A stretch of DNA of 64,000 nt from Cupriavidus consociatus (lineage in GTDB: Bacteria > Pseudomonadota > Gammaproteobacteria > Burkholderiales > Burkholderiaceae). Every line of letters starts with the position of its first letter. Position 1 is the stretch's first letter. The position numbers were made by a program, and so were the translations under genes. The DNA lies in contig NZ_JAGIQA010000003.1 of the NCBI RefSeq assembly GCF_017814975.1, forward strand, positions 124,001-188,000. The letters are read 5' to 3'. Shown here piece after piece: positions 42,166-49,593 of the stretch. The notes under the pieces were generated by a model. The model saw only the letters and a list, made by a program, of their open reading frames with translations, ran no database searches and was not told where the DNA came from.

Positions 42166-42582
42166 ATGAAACTGCAACGCATTCTTCTCTCCCTGCTGGC
42201 AGCGACGGGGATAGCCTTCACCGGGGTCGCCGCGGCTCACGGTACTGGCGACACGGTCAAGCCGAATTTTTCAAGGGAGATTCCGAATATCCCGGGCAAG
42301 TCGCTCATTGCCGTGGAGGTTCTCTATCCGCCTGGCGGCGCTTCGCTGCCGCATACCCATGCCAAGTCGTCGTTCATCTATGCATACGTTGTCTCGGGCA
42401 GCATCGCGAGCAAGGTGAATGACGAGCCGGAACGTGTGTACAAGGCGGGGGAGAGCTTCTTCGAGACGCCCGGCTCCCGCCATCCGGTGAGCCGCAATGC
42501 GAGCAAGACCAAGCCGGCAAAGCTGCTGGCCGTGTTCGTAGTCGACTCGGCCGACAAGGCACTGACGATCAACGACCACTAG
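42166..42582 (+). CDS. exported cupin-domain protein
   Basis: A 138-residue single-cupin protein with a signal peptide (KLQRILLSLLAATGIAFTG, then VAAAHG). The cupin metal motifs are visible: LPHTHAKSSFIYAYVVSGSI, with two histidines, and ETPGSRHPVSRNAS, with another. It is predicted periplasmic. AAGGAG lies six bases before the ATG at 42166; the upstream in-frame ATGs lack a signal sequence directly after them. It starts an operon with the AhpD-like gene (gap nine bases). Role unknown, plausibly binding or modifying a small molecule or protection from oxidants. Confidence 0.88.
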   Translation: MKLQRILLSLLAATGIAFTGVAAAHGTGDTVKPNFSREIPNIPGKSLIAVEVLYPPGGASLPHTHAKSSFIYAYVVSGSIASKVNDEPERVYKAGESFFETPGSRHPVSRNASKTKPAKLLAVFVVDSADKALTINDH

Positions 42583-42591
42583 GAGTTTGAA

Positions 42592-43053
42592 ATGAGACTG
42601 GATTACACCAAGGCATCGCCGGGCGGTGTCAAGGCATTTGGCGCCGTGTACGGCTATGTCATGCAATCAGGCCTTGAAGACGTGCTCGTCGAACTGGTCT
42701 ATCTGCGCGTGAGCCAGATCAACGGGTGCGCATATTGCCTCGACATGCATACGCGTGACCTTGCCAAGAAGGGCGTCACGCCTGCAAAGCTCGCGCTCGT
42801 GCAAGCCTGGCATGAAGCAGGTCCATTGTTCAGTGACCGCGAGAAAGCCGCGCTCGCATGGGCCGAGTCGGTCACCCTGGTGGCGGACACACATGTGCCC
42901 GAGGAGGACTTCAAAGCCGCGGCCGCGGTGTTCAGCGAGAAGGAACTCGCTGACCTGACCATGGCGATCAGCCTGATGAACGCTTATAACCGGCTTGCCA
43001 TCAGCTTCCGCCGCGCACCGGATTCCGCGTTGGCTTCGAAGACCGAGGCCTGA
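42592..43053 (+). CDS. carboxymuconolactone decarboxylase / AhpD-like protein
   Basis: A 153-residue AhpD-fold protein. The redox motif is INGCAYCLDMHTRDL near residue 42, with C-x-x-C and a histidine three residues later, as in AhpD-type alkylhydroperoxidases, followed by KLALVQAWHEAGPLFSDRE. It is probably a cytoplasmic peroxide-defence protein or an oxidoreductase. AGGAG precedes the ATG. Second gene of the MocR-controlled pair; MocR next to AhpD-like genes is a frequent arrangement as far as I recall. Confidence 0.88.
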   Translation: MRLDYTKASPGGVKAFGAVYGYVMQSGLEDVLVELVYLRVSQINGCAYCLDMHTRDLAKKGVTPAKLALVQAWHEAGPLFSDREKAALAWAESVTLVADTHVPEEDFKAAAAVFSEKELADLTMAISLMNAYNRLAISFRRAPDSALASKTEA

Positions 43054-43072
43054 CGTCCTTCCGGCATTGAAT

Positions 43073-43108
43073 AAAAAAAAGCGCCAGTCCCCGCCTGAGG
43101 ACTGGCGC
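43073..43108 (-). terminator. rho-independent terminator of the acyl-CoA ligase operon
   Basis: On the minus strand, a perfect 10-bp stem (GCGCCAGTCC at 43081-43090 with GGACTGGCGC at 43099-43108) is followed by eight U residues (A run 43073-43080). It is 21 bases after the ligase stop. Plus-strand genes lack a T tract here. Confidence 0.92.
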
Positions 43109-43128
43109 CAAGCTCCTTACCTTCCCTC

Positions 43129-44781
43129 TCAGGCTACGTCTTCCCGCAGCTGCTTCTTGTTGATCTTGCCGACGCTGGTCTTCGGGATCGCCTCGACGAA
43201 CGTGATGCGGTCGGCTTCGGGCACTGCGTACTTGCTGATACGCTGCGATTCGACGTGTCCCAGCAGGTGCCCGCGGACCTGTTCCGCATCCACGTTGGCG
43301 CCCGGCTTGCGCACCACGAATGCCATCGGCCGTTCACCCCACCTGGCATCGGGGACACCGATCACCGCGCATTCGAGCACGCCGGGCACTTCAGTGATCA
43401 GGTTCTCCACCTCGATCGACGACACCCACTCGCCGCCGGTCTTGATCACGTCCTTGATGCGGTCGACGATCTGCACGAAGCCGTCCTGTCCCATCACCGC
43501 GACGTCCTGCGTGTGCAGGTAGCCGCCGGCCCACAGGTCTTCCGATGCCGCCGGCTTGCCGAAATACGCCTTGGTCAGGAACGGCGCGCGCAGCACGATC
43601 TCGCCGCGGCTCTTGCCGTCGCGCGGCAGGTCCTCCATGTCTTCGCTGACGATGCGGTAGTCCACCAGCGTCACCGGACGGCCGGTGGAGCAACGCATGC
43701 GGACTTCCTCGGCTCGGTCCTTCGGCACGCAGCCGGGCGGCAGCTGCGCCAGCGACACGATCGGGCCGGTCTCCGACATGCCGTAGCCGGCGAAGATGTC
43801 GATGCCGCGAGCCAGCGCCGCCTCGCACAGCGCGGGCGGCAGCGCCGAGCCACCGATGATGATCTTCCACCCGGACAGGTCCGGCTTGCCGTCGGCGCAG
43901 GCCTGCAGCAGCATCTGCAGGATCGTCGGCACGCAGTGCGAGAACGTGACCTTCTCGGTGTCGCGCAACTTCAGCAGCTGGTCGGGCACGTAGCGGCCCG
44001 GCAGCACCGTGCGCAGCCCCAGCATCACGGCAACATACGGAATGCCCCACGCCAGAACGTGGAACATCGGCGTGATCGGCATGTAGACATCCTCGCGATG
44101 CATGCGCTGCCCTTCGCGCGGCGAGCACAGGCTCGTCGCCGATGCCAGCGTGTGCAGCACGATCTCGCGGTGGCTGTAGCAGACGCCCTTCGGATCGCCG
44201 GTAGTGCCGGTGGTATAGAAGGTGGCCGCCTTGGTGTTCTCGTCGAAGTCCGCGAACTCGAAGTCTGCCGGCGCCTGCGCCAGCAGCGCTTCGTACTCGC
44301 CGGCGAACGGCACGCTGGACTTGGGCACGTCCTGGCCATCGGCCAGCAGCACGAAGCGCGGGTTGCCGGTGAGCTGCGGGCGGATCTGCTCGATCACCGG
44401 CAGGAAGTCCGGGTGCACCAGCACGATCGCGGCGCCGGCATCGTTGAGCGTGTACAGGATCTGCTGGGGCGACAGCCGCACATTGACGGTGAACAGCGTC
44501 GCTCCCATCATCGGCACGCCGAAATAGCATTCCAGGTAGCGGTGGCTGTCCCAGTCCATCACGGCCACGGTGCTGCCGTGGCGGATGTCCAGCGCAGCCA
44601 GCGCCGAGGCCAGCTTGCCGATGCGGTGGCGGAAATCGCGGAAGGTGTAGCGCATCTCGCCGCGGTAGCTGATCTCCTGGTCGCCGTAGAGGCTCAGGGC
44701 ATTGGTCAGCAGCTGCTTGACCAGCAGCGGATAGGCGTAGGCCGACTTGGCCGGTGTGATCAGGTTGTCTTGCATGTTCAT
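43129..44781 (-). CDS. AMP-forming acyl-CoA ligase
   Basis: A 550-residue member of the AMP-binding superfamily. The phosphate-binding motif is TFYTTGTTGDPKGVCYSH. The A5-type motif is GYGMSETGPIVSLAQ, the A7/A8 hinge region GGYLHTQDVAVMGQDGFVQI, VDRIKDVIKTGGEWVSS, and the catalytic lysine is in PKTSVGKINKKQLRE. This pattern is typical of medium/long-chain fatty-acyl or aryl-acyl CoA ligases. It activates a carboxylate with ATP and CoA in the cytoplasm. It lies 17 bases after the TauD-type gene in a three-gene minus-strand operon ending in a strong terminator. Substrate unknown. Confidence 0.92.
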   Translation of the reverse strand: MNMQDNLITPAKSAYAYPLLVKQLLTNALSLYGDQEISYRGEMRYTFRDFRHRIGKLASALAALDIRHGSTVAVMDWDSHRYLECYFGVPMMGATLFTVNVRLSPQQILYTLNDAGAAIVLVHPDFLPVIEQIRPQLTGNPRFVLLADGQDVPKSSVPFAGEYEALLAQAPADFEFADFDENTKAATFYTTGTTGDPKGVCYSHREIVLHTLASATSLCSPREGQRMHREDVYMPITPMFHVLAWGIPYVAVMLGLRTVLPGRYVPDQLLKLRDTEKVTFSHCVPTILQMLLQACADGKPDLSGWKIIIGGSALPPALCEAALARGIDIFAGYGMSETGPIVSLAQLPPGCVPKDRAEEVRMRCSTGRPVTLVDYRIVSEDMEDLPRDGKSRGEIVLRAPFLTKAYFGKPAASEDLWAGGYLHTQDVAVMGQDGFVQIVDRIKDVIKTGGEWVSSIEVENLITEVPGVLECAVIGVPDARWGERPMAFVVRKPGANVDAEQVRGHLLGHVESQRISKYAVPEADRITFVEAIPKTSVGKINKKQLREDVA

Positions 44782-44798
44782 TTGCTCGAATCCAGGGT

Positions 44799-45647
44799 TC
44801 AGTACGGCCTGGTGCCGATGATGCCGGCCCGCTCCATCTTGCGGTGGCACGGCGGATAATCCATCACCGCGTAATGCTGCGTCGCGGTGTTGTCCCAGAT
44901 CGCCATGCTGTCGGGCGCCCAGCGCCAGCGGACCTGATACTCGGGGATATAGGCCTGGCTCACCAGGTAGCGCAGCAGGTCGGCGGCGCCCGGATTGGCG
45001 TCCTGCCCGAAGCGCACGCGCGCGGCGGTGTGGTAGTTGGTGAAGTGCGTGGTAAAGGCGTTGACGTAAAGCACCTTCTCGCCGGTGTCCGGGTGCGTGC
45101 GCACGACCGGATGCTCGGCATCGGGATACTGCGCCTTCAGCGCCAGGCGCTTCTCGATCGGCATGGCCGCGCCGAAGCTGGCTTCGATGCTGTGGCGCGC
45201 GCGCAGGTCGGCGATCTCTGCCTTGACGTGGTCGGGCAGCCGTTCGTAGGCCAGCGCCATGTTCGCCCACATGGTGTCGCCGCCCACCGGCGGGCATTCC
45301 ACGCAGCGCAGCACCGCGCCGAACTGCGGCGCCTCGCGCCACGTGGTGTCGGAGTGCCAGGCGTTCTCGTAGCGGTCGTTCGGCTGGTCGGGCGTCTTGT
45401 AGATGCGCACCAGGCCCGGGTGTTCCGGATCGCTGCCGGCCACCGGATGATCCTCCAGTTCGCCGAAGCGGCTGGCGAAGGCAACATGCTCGGCCCGGCT
45501 GAGCTTCTGGTCACGCAGGAACAGCACGCGGTGCTGCAGCAGCAATGCGCGGATCTCGGCGAACAAGGCGTCGTCGCGCACGGCATCGGCCAGGTTGACG
45601 CCGCTCAGTTCGGCGCCCAGCGCGCAAGTGAGTTGTTGGACTCGCAT
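44799..45647 (-). CDS. TauD/TfdA-family 2-oxoglutarate-dependent dioxygenase
   Basis: A 282-residue Fe(II)/2-oxoglutarate dioxygenase. N-terminal LTCALGAELSGVNLADAV is the family start. The iron ligands are in NAWHSDTTWRE (HxD) and the distal IWDNTATQHYAVMDYP; the oxoglutarate-binding arginine would be in the last 20 residues (HRKMERAGIIGTRP). Members release sulfite from taurine, cleave 2,4-D or hydroxylate other acids. GAGGAG precedes the ATG. Between a quinone-oxidoreductase gene (12 bases) and the acyl-CoA ligase (17 bases) in one operon. Confidence 0.9.
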   Translation of the reverse strand: MRVQQLTCALGAELSGVNLADAVRDDALFAEIRALLLQHRVLFLRDQKLSRAEHVAFASRFGELEDHPVAGSDPEHPGLVRIYKTPDQPNDRYENAWHSDTTWREAPQFGAVLRCVECPPVGGDTMWANMALAYERLPDHVKAEIADLRARHSIEASFGAAMPIEKRLALKAQYPDAEHPVVRTHPDTGEKVLYVNAFTTHFTNYHTAARVRFGQDANPGAADLLRYLVSQAYIPEYQVRWRWAPDSMAIWDNTATQHYAVMDYPPCHRKMERAGIIGTRPY

Positions 45648-45659
45648 GGCATTGGCTCC

Positions 45660-46640
45660 TCAGATGACAAAGATCGACGAACCGGTGGTCTTGCGCGACT
45701 CCAGGTCGTGGTGCGCCTGCACCGCGTCTTCGAGCGCGTAGCGCTGGTTGATCTCGATCCGGATGCGGCCCGAGCCGACGTGATCGAACAGTTCCCCGGC
45801 CAGCTGTGCCTTCTCTGCCGGATCGAAGATGTAGTCGGCCAGTGCCGGCCGGGTCAGGAACAGCGAACCCTTCATGGCCAGCAGCACCGGGTCGAACGGC
45901 GGGATCGGGCCGGAGGCGGTGCCGACGCAGACCATGGTGCCGCGGCGCCGCAGCGAATCCAGCGATGCCGCGAAGGTGCTCTTGCCGACGCTGTCGAACA
46001 CCACCGACACGCCGACGCCGTCGGTCAGTTCGCGCACGCGCTTGGCCACGTCTTCATGGCTGTAGTTGATGATGTGGTCGCAGCCATGGGCGCGCGCCAC
46101 TTCGGCCTTGGCCTCGCTCGACACCGTGCCGATCACGGTAAGGCCCAGCAGCTTGGCCCATTGCGAGACGATCAGTCCGACGCCGCCGGCCGCGGCATGC
46201 AGCAGGATGGCGTCGCCGGCCTTGAACGCATGGATGCGGCGCATCAGGTACGCTGAGGTCAGGCCGCGCATGGTCATTGCCGCCGCGGTCTCGAAGCCGA
46301 TGGTATCCGGCAGGCGGATCAGCGGTGCCGCCGGCACCAGGCGCTCGGTGCTGTAGGCGCCCAGCGTGTTGATGAAGCCCGTATACGTGACGCGATCCCC
46401 CACGGCGACGTTGGTCACGCCCGGACCGATGGCCTGGACCACGCCCGCGGCCTCGACGCCCATGCCGGACGGCAGCGGCACCGGGTAGGTGCCATTGCGG
46501 AAGTAGGTGTCCGCGTAGTTCAGGCCCACCGCCACGTGGCGGATGCGCACCTGCCCTGCGCCGGGCTCTCCCACCGACGCGTCTTCATAACGCAATACCT
46601 CGGGGCCGCCAGTCTCATACATGCGGACGATCTTTGCCAT
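45660..46640 (-). CDS. zinc-independent quinone oxidoreductase (MDR superfamily)
   Basis: A 326-residue medium-chain dehydrogenase/reductase of the QOR type. It has MYETGGPEVLRYEDASVGEP, NYADTYFRNGTYPVPLPSGMG and the NADPH-binding AILLHAAAGGVGLIVSQWAK near residue 145. It lacks the catalytic-zinc cysteine cluster, as expected for QOR. It reduces quinones or alpha,beta-unsaturated carbonyls. AAGGAG lies nine bases before the ATG at 46640. First gene of the operon with the dioxygenase and acyl-CoA ligase; divergent from the AraC gene at 46833. Confidence 0.92.
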   Translation of the reverse strand: MAKIVRMYETGGPEVLRYEDASVGEPGAGQVRIRHVAVGLNYADTYFRNGTYPVPLPSGMGVEAAGVVQAIGPGVTNVAVGDRVTYTGFINTLGAYSTERLVPAAPLIRLPDTIGFETAAAMTMRGLTSAYLMRRIHAFKAGDAILLHAAAGGVGLIVSQWAKLLGLTVIGTVSSEAKAEVARAHGCDHIINYSHEDVAKRVRELTDGVGVSVVFDSVGKSTFAASLDSLRRRGTMVCVGTASGPIPPFDPVLLAMKGSLFLTRPALADYIFDPAEKAQLAGELFDHVGSGRIRIEINQRYALEDAVQAHHDLESRKTTGSSIFVI

Positions 46641-46707
46641 GCACTTGTCTCCTTGGATCACTGCGGCACCGGTGTGTGCCGCGCATGCATGCAATGTAGG
46701 TCGCAGC

Positions 46708-46746
46708 GGCCCCGTTGGCTTTGCAATAGGCTCCAGCGGCTTTGCA
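46708..46746. promoter_or_regulatory. 18-base direct repeats, 21-base period, AraC-type operator candidate
   Basis: Repeats at 46708-46725 and 46729-46746 share GGC and the 9-base GGCTTTGCA and agree at 14 of 18 positions; the period is exactly 21. An inverted TGCAAAG half-site follows at about 46776. The site lies between the QOR operon and the AraC gene. A related GGCTTGCATTTC occurs at 47892, just before the second AraC gene. Confidence 0.7.
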
Positions 46747-46832
46747 TTTCATGCCAAGCCCGCCTATCATGCCGCTGCAAAGACAATGCGGCGGCCTTAC
46801 CGAGGGCCAGCCGCCATAAGCGGGAGACAACC

Positions 46833-47867
46833 TTGGACACCCTGGTACGTGCGGCTGCACTGACCAACTTCTTTGAAGTGGCCGGCGCGCTCGGCCTCAA
46901 TACGCAGCCCTTGCTGCGCACCGCCAGGCTCAGCCGGGCGCTGCTGGCGGAGCCGGACCAGCGCATCCCGGTGGGCGCCTGCGCCACGCTGCTGGAAGCC
47001 GCCGCCAAGGCCGCGGACTGCCCGACCTTTGGCCTGCGCATGGCGGAATCACGGCAGCTGTCGGACTTTGGCGTGATGAGCCTGCTGATCAGCCAGCAGC
47101 CCACGCTGCGCGCCGCGCTCGCCACGATCATCCGCTACCGGCACCTGGTCAACGAATCGGTGTCGATCCTGCTGGAAGAGGCTGGCGGCGCGGTCATCAT
47201 CCGCCAGGAAATCGTGCTTGACCAGCCTTCGCGCCAGGGCACCGAACTGGCGCTGGGCGTGGTGTTCCGCCTGTGCCGGGCCTTGCTCGGCTCGCACTGG
47301 CGCCCGCTGAGCATCAACTTCACGCACGCGGCGCCAGATGACCTGCGGGTCCACCGGCGCATCTTCGGCTGCCCGCTTGAGTTCGACAGCGAATTCAACG
47401 GCATCGTGTGCCGGGCAGCCGACCTCGACGCGCCCAACCCGACTGGCGATCCGGCCATGGCGCGCTATGCCCAGCAGTTTGTCGACACGCTGCCGCGCTT
47501 CAACGCGCCGAGCATCGGCCGGGACGTACGCAATGCCGTCTACCTGATGCTGCCGATGGGCCGCGCCACCTCTGAAGGCGTGGCCCAGGGACTGGGACTC
47601 AGCCTGCGCACCATGCAGCGCCAGCTCGATGAAGCCGGTGAAACCTTCACCGACATCCTCAACGAGGTACGGCGCGAACTGGCGCTGCGCTATGTGGAGA
47701 ACCCGCATTACGCGATGTTGCGGGTGGCGGAACTGCTGGGCTACAGCTCGGCCAGCACGTTCACGCGCTGGTTCTCGATCCAGTTCGGTGAACCGCCGCT
47801 GGCATGGCGCCGGCGGCACGCAAACGGCAACACAAGCGCTGCTGGCGCTGAAGCCGTGCAACGATGA
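46833..47867 (+). CDS. AraC-family regulator, first of a tandem pair
   Basis: A 344-residue AraC/XylS regulator. The arabinose-binding-type N-domain spans about 10-190 (LTNFFEVAGALGLNTQPLLR, then FGLRMAESRQLSDFGVMSLL). The double HTH at the C-terminus includes SEGVAQGLGLSLRTMQRQLD and MLRVAELLGYSSASTFTRWF, ending FGEPPLAWRRRH. The TTG start at 46833 is supported by GGGAG eight bases upstream; the open frame further up is out of domain. It probably activates the divergent QOR-dioxygenase-ligase operon. Confidence 0.9.
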   Translation: MDTLVRAAALTNFFEVAGALGLNTQPLLRTARLSRALLAEPDQRIPVGACATLLEAAAKAADCPTFGLRMAESRQLSDFGVMSLLISQQPTLRAALATIIRYRHLVNESVSILLEEAGGAVIIRQEIVLDQPSRQGTELALGVVFRLCRALLGSHWRPLSINFTHAAPDDLRVHRRIFGCPLEFDSEFNGIVCRAADLDAPNPTGDPAMARYAQQFVDTLPRFNAPSIGRDVRNAVYLMLPMGRATSEGVAQGLGLSLRTMQRQLDEAGETFTDILNEVRRELALRYVENPHYAMLRVAELLGYSSASTFTRWFSIQFGEPPLAWRRRHANGNTSAAGAEAVQR

Positions 47868-47927
47868 GCGGCCAGCCCTTAGAAGGCCCTCGGCTTGCAT
47901 TTCGCGACACTTGGATAACGTAACGCG

Positions 47928-48935
47928 ATGTCTTACTACCTGCGCAGCGCCAGCCTTACCAACTATGTCGAAGTGGCTCGTGCCGTTGGCCTCGATCCAC
48001 ACCAGCAGATGCGCGCGGCCAAGATCAGCCGCGACGTGCTGCTCGATCCCGATATCCGCATTCCCGCCGCGCTGGTGGGACGCCTGCTGGATTCCTCCGC
48101 ACGTGCCGCGCAGGTGGACGATTTCGGCCTGCGCATGGCGGAGCTGCGCCAGTTCTCGAACCTCGGGCCGCTGGCCTTCGTGGTGCGCGAGCAGCCCACA
48201 CTGCGCCGCGCGCTGGAGTCCATGGTGCGATACATGGGCCTGCAGAACGAATCACTGGCCATGCGCCTGGAGGAATCCGAAGGACTGGTCATCATCCGGC
48301 TCCAGGTCCTGAGCGAGGAGTCCGGCGTGCTGCGCCAGGCCACCGACCTCGCCGTGGGCGTGATGTTCCGCATGCTGAGCCTGTTCCTGGGCACCTCGTG
48401 GCGCCCGCGCAGCATCTGCTTTACCCACGCGGCACCCGCGAGCGCGGCGACCTGCATGCGCGTGTTCGGCATCGACCCGCTGTTCAACCAGGACTTCGAC
48501 GGCATCGTCTGCGTCGCCGCCGACCTCGAGGCCCCGCTGCCCTCCTACGACCCGGCGATGGCCGGCCAGGTCAAGCGCTACCTCGGCAGCCTGCTGGCCC
48601 AGGCCAATGCGACCGCGCCGGACAAGGTGCGCAAGCTGGTCTACGTGCTGCTGCCAACCGGCATGTGCTCGGTCGACCGGGTGGCCCAGCACCTGGGGGT
48701 GGACCGGCGCACCATCCACCGCCGCCTGGCGCGCGACCAGACCAGCTATTCCGAGATCCTGAACCAGGTACGTGCGGGGCTGGTGGTGGGCTATATCGAG
48801 AACCCCGACAGGCCGTTGTCGGAGGTGGCGACGCTGCTGGGATTTACTTCACTGAGCACGTTTTCGCGCTGGTTCAGCGGCGAGTTTGGCTGCAGCGTGT
48901 CGAAGTGGCGGTCGCAACAGGCCCAGCGGGCGTAG
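47928..48935 (+). CDS. AraC-family regulator, second of a tandem pair
   Basis: A 335-residue paralogue of the preceding regulator with the same layout: ASLTNYVEVARAVGLDPHQQ, FGLRMAELRQFSNLGPLAFV, then SVDRVAQHLGVDRRTIHRRL and LSEVATLLGFTSLSTFSRWF, ending FGCSVSKWRSQQ. It is clearly related to its neighbour, indicating tandem duplication followed by divergence. The gap is 60 bases. No strong ribosome binding site precedes the ATG. It may control the same operon or a distant one. Confidence 0.9.
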   Translation: MSYYLRSASLTNYVEVARAVGLDPHQQMRAAKISRDVLLDPDIRIPAALVGRLLDSSARAAQVDDFGLRMAELRQFSNLGPLAFVVREQPTLRRALESMVRYMGLQNESLAMRLEESEGLVIIRLQVLSEESGVLRQATDLAVGVMFRMLSLFLGTSWRPRSICFTHAAPASAATCMRVFGIDPLFNQDFDGIVCVAADLEAPLPSYDPAMAGQVKRYLGSLLAQANATAPDKVRKLVYVLLPTGMCSVDRVAQHLGVDRRTIHRRLARDQTSYSEILNQVRAGLVVGYIENPDRPLSEVATLLGFTSLSTFSRWFSGEFGCSVSKWRSQQAQRA

Positions 48936-48955
48936 GCGCGGGACCGGCAACCGGA

Positions 48956-49438
48956 TCATGCACCACGCCGGGCCGCCTCGATTTTTGCGATATCGATTTT
49001 CCGCATCGTCATCATGGCGTCGAACGCGCGCTTGGCGGCCGCGCGATCGGGATCGGTGTACGCCGCGGTGAGCGCGCGCGGGGTGATCTGCCACGACACT
49101 CCCCAGCGGTCCTTGCACCAGCCGCACTCGCTTTCCTGGCCGCCATTGCCGACGATCGCATTCCACAAGCGGTCGGTCTCGGCCTGGTCATCCGTCGCGA
49201 TCTGAAATGAGAAGGCCTCGCTGTGCTTGAAATGGGGACCGCCGTTCAGGCCAATGCAGGGAATGCCGGCGACGGTGAACTCGACTGTCAGGACATCGCC
49301 CTCCTTGCCATCGGGATAATCGCCGGGGGCGCGATGCACGGCCGTGACAGCGCTGTCGGGAAAGGTCTCGGCATAGAAGTTCGCGGCGTCAAGGGCGTCG
49401 CGGTTGTACCACAAACAGATCGTATTCTTGCTCGGCAT
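48956..49438 (-). CDS. VOC-superfamily PhnB-like protein
   Basis: A 160-residue PhnB/3-demethylubiquinone-methyltransferase-like (glyoxalase-fold) protein: NTICLWYNRDALDAANFYAE, FPDSAVTAVHRAPGDYPDG, then GIPCIGLNGGPHFKHSEAFS and ESECGWCKDRWGVSWQITPR. Despite the database-style name, proteins of this type have no proven methyltransferase activity. AGGAG precedes the ATG at 49438. Convergent with the AraC gene; the gap of 20 bases holds no terminator. Confidence 0.88.
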   Translation of the reverse strand: MPSKNTICLWYNRDALDAANFYAETFPDSAVTAVHRAPGDYPDGKEGDVLTVEFTVAGIPCIGLNGGPHFKHSEAFSFQIATDDQAETDRLWNAIVGNGGQESECGWCKDRWGVSWQITPRALTAAYTDPDRAAAKRAFDAMMTMRKIDIAKIEAARRGA

Positions 49439-49593
49439 GTTGTGTCTCCTGGAAGGGTGAGCACGGGGCATCCGTGGTCATCGAACACTCAAGAGCGCCG
49501 GCCGGACACGGTATGCCGGTCGTCCGCCTCAGGCGTCGATATTAGACCTATCTCGCCGCATCCCCAACATGCCGTGAACGCCACAAGCAGGCC

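Noticed and set aside
43129-45342. Extension of the acyl-CoA ligase frame into the TauD gene
   Set aside because: The added residues are an out-of-frame reading of the dioxygenase; the ligase N-terminus is at 44781.
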